55,736 nt of DNA from a virus. Both the position numbers and the translations under genes were made by a program. Every line of letters begins with the position of its first letter. Position 1 is the first letter of the stretch. This document shows positions 21,876 through 29,496 of the stretch, in pieces. The stretch lies in the IMG/VR virus record IMGVR_UViG_3300045120_000268, positions 1 to 55,736 of that record; one strand, given 5' to 3'. The notes beneath the pieces are model-generated. The model did not search any database, had not been told where the DNA came from, and saw only the letters and a list, made by a program, of their open reading frames with translations.

Positions 21876-22577
21876 GTGCCTTGGGTCCGGTTCGATGACC
21901 AGTACCCGCTCCACTACAAGGTGGCCGGGCTGAGCGACAAGACGTACCGCCTCGCCACCGAGGCGATCTTCTGGTGCGCCCGCAATCTCACTGATGGACA
22001 CATTTCTGCGCAAAACCTGCACCAGATCCGTCCCGCACTACGCTCCCCAGCAAGTCACGCGGCGGTACTGGTTTCGCAGCGCCTCTGGCACCCAGCGGGC
22101 GAAGGCTGCGACGCGGAGAAGTGCCCCGCGCCGGTCGCCGGTGACGGCTGGGTCATCCATGACTACTGGCAATACCAGCCAACCAAGACCCAGGTCGTCA
22201 AGGAACGCGAGGCCGCAGCGAGACGGCAGGCGAAGTTCAGAGCCGCCCATAACGCTGTTAGTAACGCCGTTACTACACCCGTGACTGATGGCGTTACACC
22301 CCCCGTGACTAACGCTTCCCCGACCCGTCCTTATATAGGTACAGGTCCGTTCCAAGGTGACCCCCCCGCGCGCGCGCGCGCGAGACCCACCCCAAATCCC
22401 AGCGGGCAAGTCAACCCCGGCGAGGGTGCCGCAGCACGCCACCCATCCGCCAGACCACTCGCTGCCGCACTTGAAGACGCAGGCGTCAACGGCAAGCCAG
22501 CGAGCGACGAGACCGTCAACGCAATCGTCGCCAGCATCCGCCACGCCATCACCCCGCCGCCCAAGGACCCGCCATGA
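21876..22577 (+). CDS. Replication initiator-like protein with internal iterons
   Basis: 233 residues from GTG 21876. GAGGAGA lies 13 bases upstream and is better spaced for GTG 21872, which opens only an 8-codon frame. The N-terminus PWVRFDDQYPLHYKVAGLSD followed by LATEAIFWCARNLTDG is the winged-helix start of phage/plasmid replication proteins (replisome-organiser type). WVIHDYWQYQPTKTQVVKER leads into a basic linker. The linker contains five tandem 4-residue repeats (V-S/T-x-x, residues about 128-148) encoded by the 12-bp iteron array, then ARARAR and a short C-terminal helical domain. As in lambda O, the origin may lie inside this gene. Confidence 0.75.
   Translation: MPWVRFDDQYPLHYKVAGLSDKTYRLATEAIFWCARNLTDGHISAQNLHQIRPALRSPASHAAVLVSQRLWHPAGEGCDAEKCPAPVAGDGWVIHDYWQYQPTKTQVVKEREAAARRQAKFRAAHNAVSNAVTTPVTDGVTPPVTNASPTRPYIGTGPFQGDPPARARARPTPNPSGQVNPGEGAAARHPSARPLAAALEDAGVNGKPASDETVNAIVASIRHAITPPPKDPP
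22257..22316. repeat. Five 12-bp iterons, candidate replication origin
   Basis: Units begin at exact 12-base intervals: GTTAGTAACGCC (22257), GTTACTACACCC (22269), GTGACTGATGGC (22281), GTTACACCCCCC (22293), GTGACTAACGCT (22305); a weaker sixth may start at 22245. The core is GT(T/G)A. Odd palindrome AGTAACG-C-CGTTACT at 22260-22274. AT-rich TTATATAG follows at 22331, then eight CG dinucleotides at 22367-22382. Confidence 0.65.
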
Positions 22578-22699
22578 CTGACGACGCGCGGTGCCCAATC
22601 TGCGTCTACCAGGCCAGCCCCAGCGGCTGGCGGCTCCGCCTCATCCACCCCCGATGCCCCCAACACGGCGGCCACCCCCACTGGAAAGTGACCACATGA
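22574..22699 (+). CDS. Small Cys/His protein (paralogue of 24438 gene)
   Basis: 41 residues from ATG 22574 (ATGA overlap). C-P-I-C-V-Y, then [17 protein letters not shown]. The CxxC...RCPQH...HWKVTT pattern is shared with the gene at 24438-24557, including nearly identical DNA at the 3' end. Likely a tiny zinc-binding protein. Not found by length-filtered gene calling. Confidence 0.6.
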   Translation: MTDDARCPICVYQASPSGWRLRLIHPRCPQHGGHPHWKVTT

Positions 22700-23202
22700 C
22701 CCTCCGCACCGGCATCCCCTGCGCCGCCGCCTACCTGGCGACCATCGTCGGCGCGAACTGGGCCGTCCACCGCTTCGGCGTCGTCCCTGTCGGCTTCGGC
22801 TACCTCGCCCCCGCCGGCGTGTACTTCGTCTCTGCCGCGCTGGTGCTCCGGGACGCCGTCCAGTACACCCTCGGCAAGATCATCACCCTCGCTGTCATGG
22901 CCGCTGGCGTCGCGCTCTCAGCGCTCGTCGCCGGACCGCAGCTCGCCCTAGCATCCGGCGCAGCGTTCGCCGTCTCCGAAACCCTCGACTTCGCCCTGTT
23001 CACCTGGATAGCGCCCCGCTGGGCCCTCGCCGTCGCCGTGGGCGGCTTCGTGGGCCTCGTCGCCGACTCGATCGTGTTCCTGACGCTGGCGTTCGGGTCC
23101 CTGGAGTTCCTGCCTGGGCAGATCCTCGGCAAGTCCTACGGCGTGATCGTGGCGTCGCTGGTGATCGCATGGCGCAGACGCAGGAGGGTGGCGACCGCGT
23201 GA
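22696..23202 (+). CDS. VUT/YhhQ-family transporter (queuosine precursor type)
   Basis: 168 residues from ATG 22696 (ATGA overlap). Five to six hydrophobic helices: [39 protein letters not shown] with the polar D in mid-membrane, then [13 protein letters not shown] and [18 protein letters not shown]. The motifs [18 protein letters not shown] and VADSIVF are characteristic of the VUT family (YhhQ), whose studied members import 7-cyano- or 7-aminomethyl-7-deazaguanine. Two genes downstream lies a DpdA-like DNA transglycosylase, so the likely job is to supply preQ0/preQ1 for phage DNA modification. Substrate is inferred. Confidence 0.8.
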   Translation: MTLRTGIPCAAAYLATIVGANWAVHRFGVVPVGFGYLAPAGVYFVSAALVLRDAVQYTLGKIITLAVMAAGVALSALVAGPQLALASGAAFAVSETLDFALFTWIAPRWALAVAVGGFVGLVADSIVFLTLAFGSLEFLPGQILGKSYGVIVASLVIAWRRRRRVATA

Positions 23203-23438
23203 CTGACTTGATCACATTCCTGCTCGCCCGGCTAGACGAGGACGAGGACGCGGCACATATGGCAGAAGCCGTACGCGCCATCCTGACTGAATACGCGCCA
23301 GTCGCCCGCAACGATGACGGCTCCCATGAGCCTGAGTACGCCTATGGATGGGCCGATGCCCTGGGGATGGCTGTGCGCGCCCTCGCCGCCTCCTACCGGG
23401 ACCACCCGGACTACGACCCGGCGTGGGACCCAGCGTGA
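23199..23438 (+). CDS. DUF6221 family protein, short form
   Basis: 79 residues from GTG 23199 (GTGA overlap). [20 protein letters not shown] and the terminal [13 protein letters not shown] are DUF6221 hallmarks. Shorter than the copy at 1585-1917 because the middle VLREVEAKR segment is missing. It lies between the transporter and dpdA-like genes. Function unknown. Confidence 0.75.
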   Translation: MTDLITFLLARLDEDEDAAHMAEAVRAILTEYAPVARNDDGSHEPEYAYGWADALGMAVRALAASYRDHPDYDPAWDPA

Positions 23439-24226
23439 TGAAGTTCTACCTCGGCACCCACGAAACCAGCTGGCTCGCCCGGGTGGACTTCCCGCTGTTC
23501 GTCTCCCACATGCGCCTCCGCCAGCGCAAGACGCTGCCCCGCGCCCGCCACCCGTGGGCGCTCGACTCCGGCGGGTTCACCCAGCTCGCCCAGCACGGCA
23601 GCTGGACATTCACCCCCCGCCAGTACGTGACCGCGGTCCGCCGCTACGCAGACGAGATCGGCAGCCTGGAGTTCGCCGCACCGATGGACTGGATGTGTGA
23701 GCCGTTCATGACCGCCCGCACCGGCCTACCCGTCCACGAACATCAGCGCCGCACCACCGCGAACTACCTGGAACTGCGCCACATCGCCGGCGACCTGCCG
23801 TGGATCCCCGTCCTCCAAGGCTGGGAACCCGGCGACTACCTCCGCCACGCCCACGGCTACCTCCGCCACGGCATCGACCTCGCTGGCCTCCCACGTGTCG
23901 GCATCGGCTCCGTGTGCCGACGGCAGGACACCGCGCTAGGAGACTGGATCATCCGCTCCCTGGCACCCATCCGGCTCCACGGCTTCGGCATCAAAACCGG
24001 TGGCCTGCTCCGCTCCGGCCACCGGCTCACCTCCGCCGACTCGATGGCCTGGTCCTACAACGCCCGAAGGCACCCACCGCTAGACGGCTGCACCCACGGC
24101 AGCTGCGCCAACTGCCCACTGTGGGCAGCCCGCTGGCGCAGGAAAGTCCTGGCCAAATTCGCCGCCACCGAGGCAGCGGGACGGCAAGGCGACCTGTTCG
24201 ACCCCGACGAGGCGTGGGCGTCATGA
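23438..24226 (+). CDS. dpdA: DpdA-like DNA-guanine transglycosylase (7-deazaguanine insertion)
   Basis: 262 residues from ATG 23438 (TGATG junction). Matches the short phage DpdA type: ALDSGGFTQL (residues 41-50, the TGT-family DSGGF motif), AAPMDWMCEP with Asp84, PVLQGWEPGDYLRHAHGYLR, VGIGSVCRRQDT, HGFGIKTGGL, SADSMAWSYNARR and a CTHGSCANC cluster near 222-231 that may bind zinc. DpdA exchanges guanine in DNA for preQ0/preQ1, protecting phage DNA from restriction. No preQ0 synthesis genes (folE, queC, queD, queE) are visible, so the precursor must come from the host or the adjacent transporter. Confidence 0.85.
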   Translation: MKFYLGTHETSWLARVDFPLFVSHMRLRQRKTLPRARHPWALDSGGFTQLAQHGSWTFTPRQYVTAVRRYADEIGSLEFAAPMDWMCEPFMTARTGLPVHEHQRRTTANYLELRHIAGDLPWIPVLQGWEPGDYLRHAHGYLRHGIDLAGLPRVGIGSVCRRQDTALGDWIIRSLAPIRLHGFGIKTGGLLRSGHRLTSADSMAWSYNARRHPPLDGCTHGSCANCPLWAARWRRKVLAKFAATEAAGRQGDLFDPDEAWAS

Positions 24227-24441
24227 TCAAGTCGCATCACGTCATCCACTGCGACTACCACGCCGGCTGCCCCGAAACCGTCAGCGGCGACGGGGGGTCT
24301 CTGGACACCATCGCCCGCGCACGCACAGCCGGGTGGGTGTGTTTCATGGGCGAGCATTACTGCCCACATCACAACGCAGGTCCACTCTGCGATCAGTGCG
24401 GCCTGCTCACGTGCGTCTGCATCCCGGAGCCCCAGCCGTGA
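24223..24441 (+). CDS. Small zinc-ribbon-like protein
   Basis: 72 residues from ATG 24223 (ATGA overlap). HCDYHAGCPETVSGDGG, then GWVCFMGEHYCPHH and CDQCGLLTCVC: two probable zinc sites. 'xxCDxxGCxxxxxx...GWxxxxxxxCPxH' is a frequent small actinophage layout. Unknown function. Confidence 0.7.
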   Translation: MIKSHHVIHCDYHAGCPETVSGDGGSLDTIARARTAGWVCFMGEHYCPHHNAGPLCDQCGLLTCVCIPEPQP

Positions 24442-24557
24442 GGTGGCGGTGTATCTGCATCACCCCGGTCGACCCGGCCCACCCGGTCAAACGCATCACC
24501 CACTGGCGCTGCCCCCAGCACACCAACGACACCGGCCACTGGAAGGTGACCACATGA
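24438..24557 (+). CDS. Small Cys/His protein (paralogue of 22574 gene)
   Basis: 39 residues from GTG 24438 (GTGA overlap). RWRCICITPVDPAHPVKRIT then HWRCPQHTNDTGHWKVTT. Shares the RCPQH...HWKVTT end with the gene at 22574. The shared 3' DNA continues into the next start codon, suggesting modular duplication. Confidence 0.6.
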   Translation: MRWRCICITPVDPAHPVKRITHWRCPQHTNDTGHWKVTT

Positions 24558-24856
24558 CCATCCCCGACGAGATCATCCTCGCTGGCCTCACCGCAGGCAC
24601 CAGCTACCTGGCGGAGGCCGGTGAGGCGTGGGACGCGGGGGAACTTACCCGGGTCACCCTCGAGGCCGCCGCGCCGCACATCGCCGCCGCCGAACGCGAG
24701 CGCATCCGCCACGCCATCTCGGCCCTCGCCGACGAGATCGACCGCACGATCGTCGGCGGACTCACCGCCGACGATCGCCTCGTCGCCACCGAAACCCTGC
24801 GCGAACTCGCCAGCGAGGGCCGCCTGCAACAACTCACCGAAGGGACCACCACATGA
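24554..24856 (+). CDS. Helical hypothetical protein upstream of lysin-like gene
   Basis: 100 residues from ATG 24554 (ATGA overlap). Almost wholly helical (AAERERIRHAISALADEIDR). The AAAERERIR element and the ending EGTTT recur in the gene at 25964-26446, which likewise precedes a lysin-like paralogue. Unknown function. Confidence 0.65.
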   Translation: MTIPDEIILAGLTAGTSYLAEAGEAWDAGELTRVTLEAAAPHIAAAERERIRHAISALADEIDRTIVGGLTADDRLVATETLRELASEGRLQQLTEGTTT

Positions 24857-24896
24857 CCCTCCGCATGCTCGACTCGATCACCCCCGCCAACCTCCC
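24838..24896 (+). repeat. 59-bp direct repeat, copy 1
   Basis: Identical to 26428-26486. It covers the end of one gene, the ATGA junction and the first codons of the lysin-like gene. Marks the boundary of a duplicated two-gene unit about 1.6 kb apart. Confidence 0.9.
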
Positions 24897-25557
24897 GGTC
24901 GGCGCCGACGCATACCTCACCTACGTCGACGGCAAATGGCCCACCCACAGCGCCGTCAAAACCCGCTTCCCCCACGCCCACATCCTCTCCCTCGCCGTCT
25001 TCACCGCCGACAACGCCGACGGCTGCGACGTCGAACCCGGCGACTTCCTGCCATGGCAGGTCGGCCCGTGGGTGAAACGGCAACTCGCCCGCGGCGCCTG
25101 GCGCCCAGTGGTGTACGCGTCCGCATCGCTGATGCCCGTCGTACTCGCGGACCTGCTCGTCGCCGGCCTGCACCGCCCGCAGGTGCGGCTCCTGTCCGCC
25201 CACTACGGCGCGGGCAAGCACATCTGCGGCCCCGCGACCTGCGCGTACCGCGGGGTCCCACCGTGCGACGGCACCCAGTGGACCGACGCGGCACTTGGCA
25301 CCGGCGATAACAAGATCGACGAGTCTGTCCTGCTGCCCGGGTTCTTCACCCCACCACCGCCGCCACCACCGCCCGTGGGCCCATACCGGCATCTGACGAA
25401 AGCGGGGGACACCCTCGACCACATCGCGCCGCAGCGGGCCACCACGGCCCGGCATCTGCTCACGGTGTCGGCTGGCGCGTACACGGACGCGGACCTGATC
25501 ATGCTCGCCGGGGCGAAACTCCCCGCTGGCCTGCCGTACTACACGACGAACCCATGA
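24853..25557 (+). CDS. Lysin-like glycoside-hydrolase-fold protein, copy 1
   Basis: 234 residues from ATG 24853 (ATGA overlap). The N-terminal domain (about 160 residues) begins MLDSITPANLPVGADAYLTY with YVDG, AHILSLAVF and GTQWTD, compatible with a GH25/Rv2525c-like TIM-barrel seen in actinobacterial and phage cell-wall proteins. A Pro linker (residues about 165-175) leads to a 50-residue C-terminal LysM-like domain (HLTKAGDTLDHIAPQRATTA). Could be an endolysin, though the catalytic residues cannot be confirmed. Its paralogue is at 26443; the first 44 coding bases are identical. Confidence 0.6.
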   Translation: MTLRMLDSITPANLPVGADAYLTYVDGKWPTHSAVKTRFPHAHILSLAVFTADNADGCDVEPGDFLPWQVGPWVKRQLARGAWRPVVYASASLMPVVLADLLVAGLHRPQVRLLSAHYGAGKHICGPATCAYRGVPPCDGTQWTDAALGTGDNKIDESVLLPGFFTPPPPPPPPVGPYRHLTKAGDTLDHIAPQRATTARHLLTVSAGAYTDADLIMLAGAKLPAGLPYYTTNP

Positions 25558-25967
25558 CCGGCATCCCCAAAGCCGCCATCGACGCGACAGTCCTGACCGC
25601 TACAGATCGGGAAACGGTAGCGCTGCTTGGGCACGCACTAGCGACCGTCAGCGATGTTGCCCAGGCACTCGGCATTCGGCCTACGGCTGCCTACCAGCGA
25701 CTGGAACGGCTGCGCTCCCAGGGAATCGTTATCCGCCACGACCGGCCCGGAACAAGGGCCAACCTGTACGAGCTGCATGATCCCACCGGGCGTGCGGTGA
25801 GACTCACCGAGGCGATAACACCGGAGCTGCCCCCACTGGAAGCAAGGCAATTCGCGGCTACCGTGCTAGGTGCGCACCGCTGCGTCGCGTGCGGCAACCA
25901 GCACGCCGCCTGCTGCGGCCAATGCCCACACTGGCGACCATTGCCAGGCGAAGGGCGACGTGCATGA
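25554..25967 (+). CDS. Winged-HTH protein with C-terminal Cys cluster
   Basis: 137 residues from ATG 25554 (ATGA overlap). HALATVSDVAQALGIRPTAA then YQRLERLRSQGIVIRHDR is a MarR/Lrp-like winged helix. The C-terminus has CVACGNQHAACCGQCPHW with CxxC and CxxCxxC spacing, likely zinc. Candidate regulator or DNA-binding adaptor inside the early operon. Confidence 0.7.
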   Translation: MTGIPKAAIDATVLTATDRETVALLGHALATVSDVAQALGIRPTAAYQRLERLRSQGIVIRHDRPGTRANLYELHDPTGRAVRLTEAITPELPPLEARQFAATVLGAHRCVACGNQHAACCGQCPHWRPLPGEGRRA

Positions 25968-26446
25968 CCGAGATCCCGCGAGCCCAAGCCGAGCGCATCG
26001 TCTCGGCGATCTTCGCCTGCCGCGCTGAGGACTGCCCGCAGCCGTTCGCGCTCTACCGCCACCAGGACGTCACCGGCGTCTCCGGTACCGGCACCGTCGC
26101 CCACGGCGTCCAGTTCGCTGACGGCCAGGTCGTCATCCGCTGGCTCGGCACCTCGCCGTCAACGGTCGTCTGGAACTCGCTGGGCGACGCGATGAGGGTC
26201 CACGGCCACGACGGCAAGACGCATGTGGTGTGGCTGGCGGCCGAGTTCAGCGAGATGGCGAAGGCCGAGGAGGGAGCGGCCGCCGCCGAACGCGAACGCA
26301 TCCGCCAGCTCGCCACGTCGGTCGCTGCCGAGTACGCGGACATCGACCCGTGCAAGTGCGGCCGGATCCACTGCCGGGGAGTCATCAAAGACGCTCATGC
26401 CCCGTTCGCCGACCTGCTCACCGACCCCGAAGGGACCACCACATGA
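25964..26446 (+). CDS. Hypothetical protein upstream of second lysin-like gene
   Basis: 160 residues from ATG 25964 (ATGA overlap). Beta-rich first half (GTVAHGVQFADGQVVIRWLG), then AAAAERERIRQLATSVAAEY shared in style with the gene at 24554. A CKCGRIHCRG site lies near the end. Looks like a fusion of a new N-terminus to the duplicated ERERIR...EGTTT module. Confidence 0.65.
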   Translation: MTEIPRAQAERIVSAIFACRAEDCPQPFALYRHQDVTGVSGTGTVAHGVQFADGQVVIRWLGTSPSTVVWNSLGDAMRVHGHDGKTHVVWLAAEFSEMAKAEEGAAAAERERIRQLATSVAAEYADIDPCKCGRIHCRGVIKDAHAPFADLLTDPEGTTT

Positions 26447-26486
26447 CCCTCCGCATGCTCGACTCGATCACCCCCGCCAACCTCCC
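26428..26486 (+). repeat. 59-bp direct repeat, copy 2
   Basis: Exact copy of 24838-24896 spanning the stop-start junction before the second lysin-like gene. Confidence 0.9.
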
Positions 26487-27141
26487 CACCGGCGCAGACG
26501 CCTACCTCGGCTACGTCGATGGCCGCTATGCCAACTACGCCGAAGTCAAAGCCCAGCACCCCAAAGCCCACATCCTGTCAATCGCCGTCTTCCCCCAGCA
26601 CGACGCCGACGCGTGCGACTGCGAGACCGGCGACCTCAACCCAGACCAGGTCCCCGCGTGGGTGCGGCGGCAGCTCACCCGCGGCGGCTGGCGCCCGGTG
26701 GTGTATGCGTCGGCGTCGGTGATGCCCGGTGTCCTCGCCCACTTGCACGCCGCCGGTATCGCCCGCGGCCAGGTCCGCACCTGGTCCGCGCACTACGGCG
26801 CCGGGAAGCACATCTGCGGCCCGAAGTCCTGCGGCTACCCGGGCGTCCCTGACTGCGACGGCACCCAATGGACCGACAACGCCAAAGGCACCGGCACCAG
26901 CAAGATCGACGAGTCCATCCTGCTGCCGGGGTTCTTCACCCCACCGAAACCACCGTCCGCCGGCCCCTACCGGCACCTGACTAAGGGCGGCGAGACGTGG
27001 GATGGCATCGCCGCCGCCAGGAACAGCACGTTCGAGCACATCGCCAAGGTGTCCGCTGGGGCGTACACCCCGGCTGATCTGGCGCTGCTGGGGCAAGCGC
27101 GGCTCGACGCCGACGTCCCCTACTACACGACGAACCCATGA
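26443..27141 (+). CDS. Lysin-like glycoside-hydrolase-fold protein, copy 2
   Basis: 232 residues from ATG 26443 (ATGA overlap). Clear paralogue of 24853: same MLDSITPANLP start, YVDGRYANYAEV, AHILSIAVF, SAHYGAGKHICGP, DGTQWTD, KIDES(I/V)LLPGFFTPP and LysM-like C-terminus (HLTKGGETWDGIAAARNSTF, ending PYYTTNP). The two differ throughout except at the start, so the duplication is not recent, or the shared 5' end is kept by gene conversion. They may have different wall specificities. Confidence 0.6.
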   Translation: MTLRMLDSITPANLPTGADAYLGYVDGRYANYAEVKAQHPKAHILSIAVFPQHDADACDCETGDLNPDQVPAWVRRQLTRGGWRPVVYASASVMPGVLAHLHAAGIARGQVRTWSAHYGAGKHICGPKSCGYPGVPDCDGTQWTDNAKGTGTSKIDESILLPGFFTPPKPPSAGPYRHLTKGGETWDGIAAARNSTFEHIAKVSAGAYTPADLALLGQARLDADVPYYTTNP

Positions 27142-27365
27142 CCGCTGCACTGGACCCGTTCAGGCGCCGCCAAGTCCCCGACGTCGCAGGACGATTCCGG
27201 CGGGAACGCCAGCAGTACCAGCGCCAAGCCGACCGGATGTGGCTCGGTACCCTCGTCACCTTCAGCGACCACGAGCTACGGCTCCTAGACGACCTGGGCG
27301 TCCTGTCCCAGCACGACCGGGATCTGCTCCGCCAGGCTGGCCGCACCCCCCTGGAGGTCCTGTGA
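27138..27365 (+). CDS. Hypothetical protein
   Basis: 75 residues from ATG 27138 (ATGA overlap). Basic helical N-terminus (FRRRQVPDVAGRFRRERQQY), then an HTH-like LVTFSDHELRLLDDLGVLSQ. No family recognised; small DNA-binding protein possible. Confidence 0.6.
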   Translation: MTAALDPFRRRQVPDVAGRFRRERQQYQRQADRMWLGTLVTFSDHELRLLDDLGVLSQHDRDLLRQAGRTPLEVL

Positions 27366-27958
27366 GCCTTGTGGCTGACGCGTGCCACGAGCTCGCCCAG
27401 CTCACCCCCCACCTCATCCCCGCGCTCACCCGCGACAACACCGGCGCCACCCTCGTCACCCGGTGGGAATCATCGCTGTCCCTCGTCAACACCGACGTCC
27501 TCTCCGCCATGATCACCCTGCGGTACCAGATCCCCGCCGTCACCATGCGCTCCGCCCAGCTCATCCACGAACCGTGGCAGCCACGCACCCACACCGCCTG
27601 CCTCATCGCCCTCCCCAGGCTCGACGAACGGATCCGCAACCTCGGCCTCGCCGTCGACCACCGGCACCTGGAGACGATCACCGCCGGGTGGGTGCGGCTC
27701 ACCAAACGCGCGTTGGGCCTGCGTAAACCAGACATCCCCCTCGGCGAACAGTGCCCCCGCTGCGACGGCACGTTCGCCGGCGACCTGTTCGTCGCCGGGG
27801 CTGAGGGCTACCTGCGGGAGGGCCGCGACGGGATCACCATCGACTGGCACCACGACCCCAGGGTCTATTGCCCGGTGTGTGGTGAGTGGTGGCCGCAGCG
27901 GGAATGGGAGTTCCTCCTGTCCCTCATCAACCAGCGGCATGGCCAGGTGACCGCATGA
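27362..27958 (+). CDS. Zinc-ribbon protein, hypothetical
   Basis: 198 residues from GTG 27362 (GTGA overlap). Long helical N-terminal domain (ALTRDNTGATLVTRWESSLS, LPRLDERIRNLGLAVDHRHL), then a split zinc ribbon C-P-R-C-D-G and, about 40 residues later, C-P-V-C-G-E-W-W. A C-terminal helix WEFLLSLINQR ends it. Similar helical-plus-zinc-ribbon proteins occur in actinophage early operons without assigned function. Confidence 0.65.
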   Translation: MSLVADACHELAQLTPHLIPALTRDNTGATLVTRWESSLSLVNTDVLSAMITLRYQIPAVTMRSAQLIHEPWQPRTHTACLIALPRLDERIRNLGLAVDHRHLETITAGWVRLTKRALGLRKPDIPLGEQCPRCDGTFAGDLFVAGAEGYLREGRDGITIDWHHDPRVYCPVCGEWWPQREWEFLLSLINQRHGQVTA

Positions 27959-28551
27959 ATGTCCTGGTCAGCGATAGGATGGACTACGTAAAGCCCCCGC
28001 ACCTGCTCACACAGGCCGGGGGTGTGGCCACACCGGTTGGACGGTGCGACATGAGCGATTCTAAGCCTGACAAGGTTCCCGCTGAGCGCCGCGTCATGAG
28101 CGATGCGGAACGCCTCGCCCGGCGCCGTGAGTCCAGACGCCGCTGGCGGGAGAACAATCCGGAGAAGAATCGCGCATCGAAAGTTCGGTCCAGGCAGTCA
28201 TATGGGCGTGCCAGGGCCATCAAAGACACACAGCGCTGGCGTGCGGCCAAGGTCTATCCCGACTTCAACACGATGTGGGAGGCGCAAGACGGCCGCTGCT
28301 ACCTGTGCCGCAAGCCGCTGAAACCAGGCCGCGGAACGCAGATGGACCATGATCATTCTTGCTGCCCGTCGGGGATCTCATGCCGCATCTGCCGCCGTGG
28401 TCTCGCGTGCGGGGGCTGCAACACAATCCTTAGCCGGGTGAATGACGACCCGGACCTGCTGCACCTGATCGCCGACAACTTCGCGCCCGTGCTGCTCGCC
28501 ACGCGCGCCCGTATCGCTGCCGAACGACGCGTTCAAGATGGGCTCTTCTGA
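27955..28551 (+). CDS. Recombination endonuclease VII
   Basis: 198 residues if started at ATG 27955 (ATGA overlap), or 166 from ATG 28051. Basic helical region (ERLARRRESRRRWRENNPEK), then a His-Me (HNH) endonuclease VII core: AQDGRCYLCRKPLKPGRGTQ, MDHDHSCCPSGISCRICRRG, LACGGCNTILSRVNDDPDLL. The DHDH pair, the CxxC...CxxC zinc site and the terminal N of LACGGCN match T4 endonuclease VII-type resolvases. Probably resolves branched DNA before packaging. Confidence 0.85.
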   Translation: MNVLVSDRMDYVKPPHLLTQAGGVATPVGRCDMSDSKPDKVPAERRVMSDAERLARRRESRRRWRENNPEKNRASKVRSRQSYGRARAIKDTQRWRAAKVYPDFNTMWEAQDGRCYLCRKPLKPGRGTQMDHDHSCCPSGISCRICRRGLACGGCNTILSRVNDDPDLLHLIADNFAPVLLATRARIAAERRVQDGLF

Positions 28552-28637
28552 CATCGTTTGCCTGTCCGTCAAGCCGCATCAGCCCCGCTGGGTGCGGTTC
28601 GCAGGAGAGACAAACCCCAACGGAAGGATCACCCTCC

Positions 28638-29486
28638 ATGCACCGCATTCGCACCTGGGTCGCCCTCGCGGCGTCCCTCGCCACGGCGGCCCTCACGGCG
28701 CTCGCACTCGCCGCACCCGCAGGCGCGACCATCTCCCCGACGATCACCCCGACGTCGTGCAACACGGCGTTCCCCACCACCCCACCGTCCGACTGCCTCG
28801 CCGGCGTCTACCTCGCACCGAACGCGAACCGCACCGCCAACGGCGACCACATGACCGGCGTCAAAGACCAGTTCGTCCTCACCTCGGCGCTGCAGGCCCG
28901 TTCCGGTGGGGTAGCGGTCAACGCACCCGGTGTCGCCCTCTGCCAGTTCAGGTCCCTCGGGGTGCCCGGGTTCAAGGCCGTGCTCTACGCCCAGTGGAAC
29001 CAGGGCGAAGGCGCGTACGACATCTTCGAGGGACACGCCGCGTCAGCGCAGTGCCTGAAGGGGTTCACCGACGTCCCCGTCACCAAGATCGACCAGGTCG
29101 CGCCCGGGCATGTGCTGTTCCTGGCGATCACCCAGAACCACTCCACCCACCACATCCTGTTCACCGACTCCGATGAGACGACCCTCACTGGGGCGGCGAC
29201 GTCGTTCTTCGGGTTCCACGCGTGGTTCAACCGCGCCGGTATCGGCGATGAGGGCACCGTGAACCTGCTGACCACACCGGCGAACAACCTGCTGTTCACC
29301 CCCACCCACGCCCGCGTCCGTGACCTGGTCGGGTGGACGAACATCAACCGTCCCACCCTCACCCGCCTGATCCTGAACCGGGTCATCGGCACCACCGACG
29401 GCACCCTCTCGGGTGGGGTGCTGCTGACACCGGGGAGCATCGGCTCGAGCAGTTTCCCGGTGCTTGAGGGGCAGCTGGGGATCTGA
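28638..29486 (+). CDS. Secreted protein of unknown function (candidate lysogenic-conversion gene)
   Basis: 282 residues from ATG 28638 (GGAAGG upstream). Clear signal peptide: HRIRTWVALAASLATAALTA then LALAAPAGA with an AxA cleavage site near residue 30. The mature part is beta-rich, with CNTAFPTTPPSDC, a KDQFVLTSAL strand and several FTDSDETTL-like segments; no enzyme motif recognised. It has its own leader region and is closed by a strong terminator at 29497-29546, like a moron inserted in the early operon. Acts outside the cell. Confidence 0.75.
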   Translation: MHRIRTWVALAASLATAALTALALAAPAGATISPTITPTSCNTAFPTTPPSDCLAGVYLAPNANRTANGDHMTGVKDQFVLTSALQARSGGVAVNAPGVALCQFRSLGVPGFKAVLYAQWNQGEGAYDIFEGHAASAQCLKGFTDVPVTKIDQVAPGHVLFLAITQNHSTHHILFTDSDETTLTGAATSFFGFHAWFNRAGIGDEGTVNLLTTPANNLLFTPTHARVRDLVGWTNINRPTLTRLILNRVIGTTDGTLSGGVLLTPGSIGSSSFPVLEGQLGI

Positions 29487-29496
29487 CCCTGTGAAC

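Noticed and set aside
21872-21898. GTG 21872 as the initiator start
   Set aside because: It has the better-placed ribosome site but its frame stops after 8 codons; the conserved N-terminus is encoded from GTG 21876.
22365-22384. (CG)8 tract as an assembly artefact
   Set aside because: It stays in frame with the initiator gene (ARARAR), so no evidence of error; kept as part of the origin candidate.
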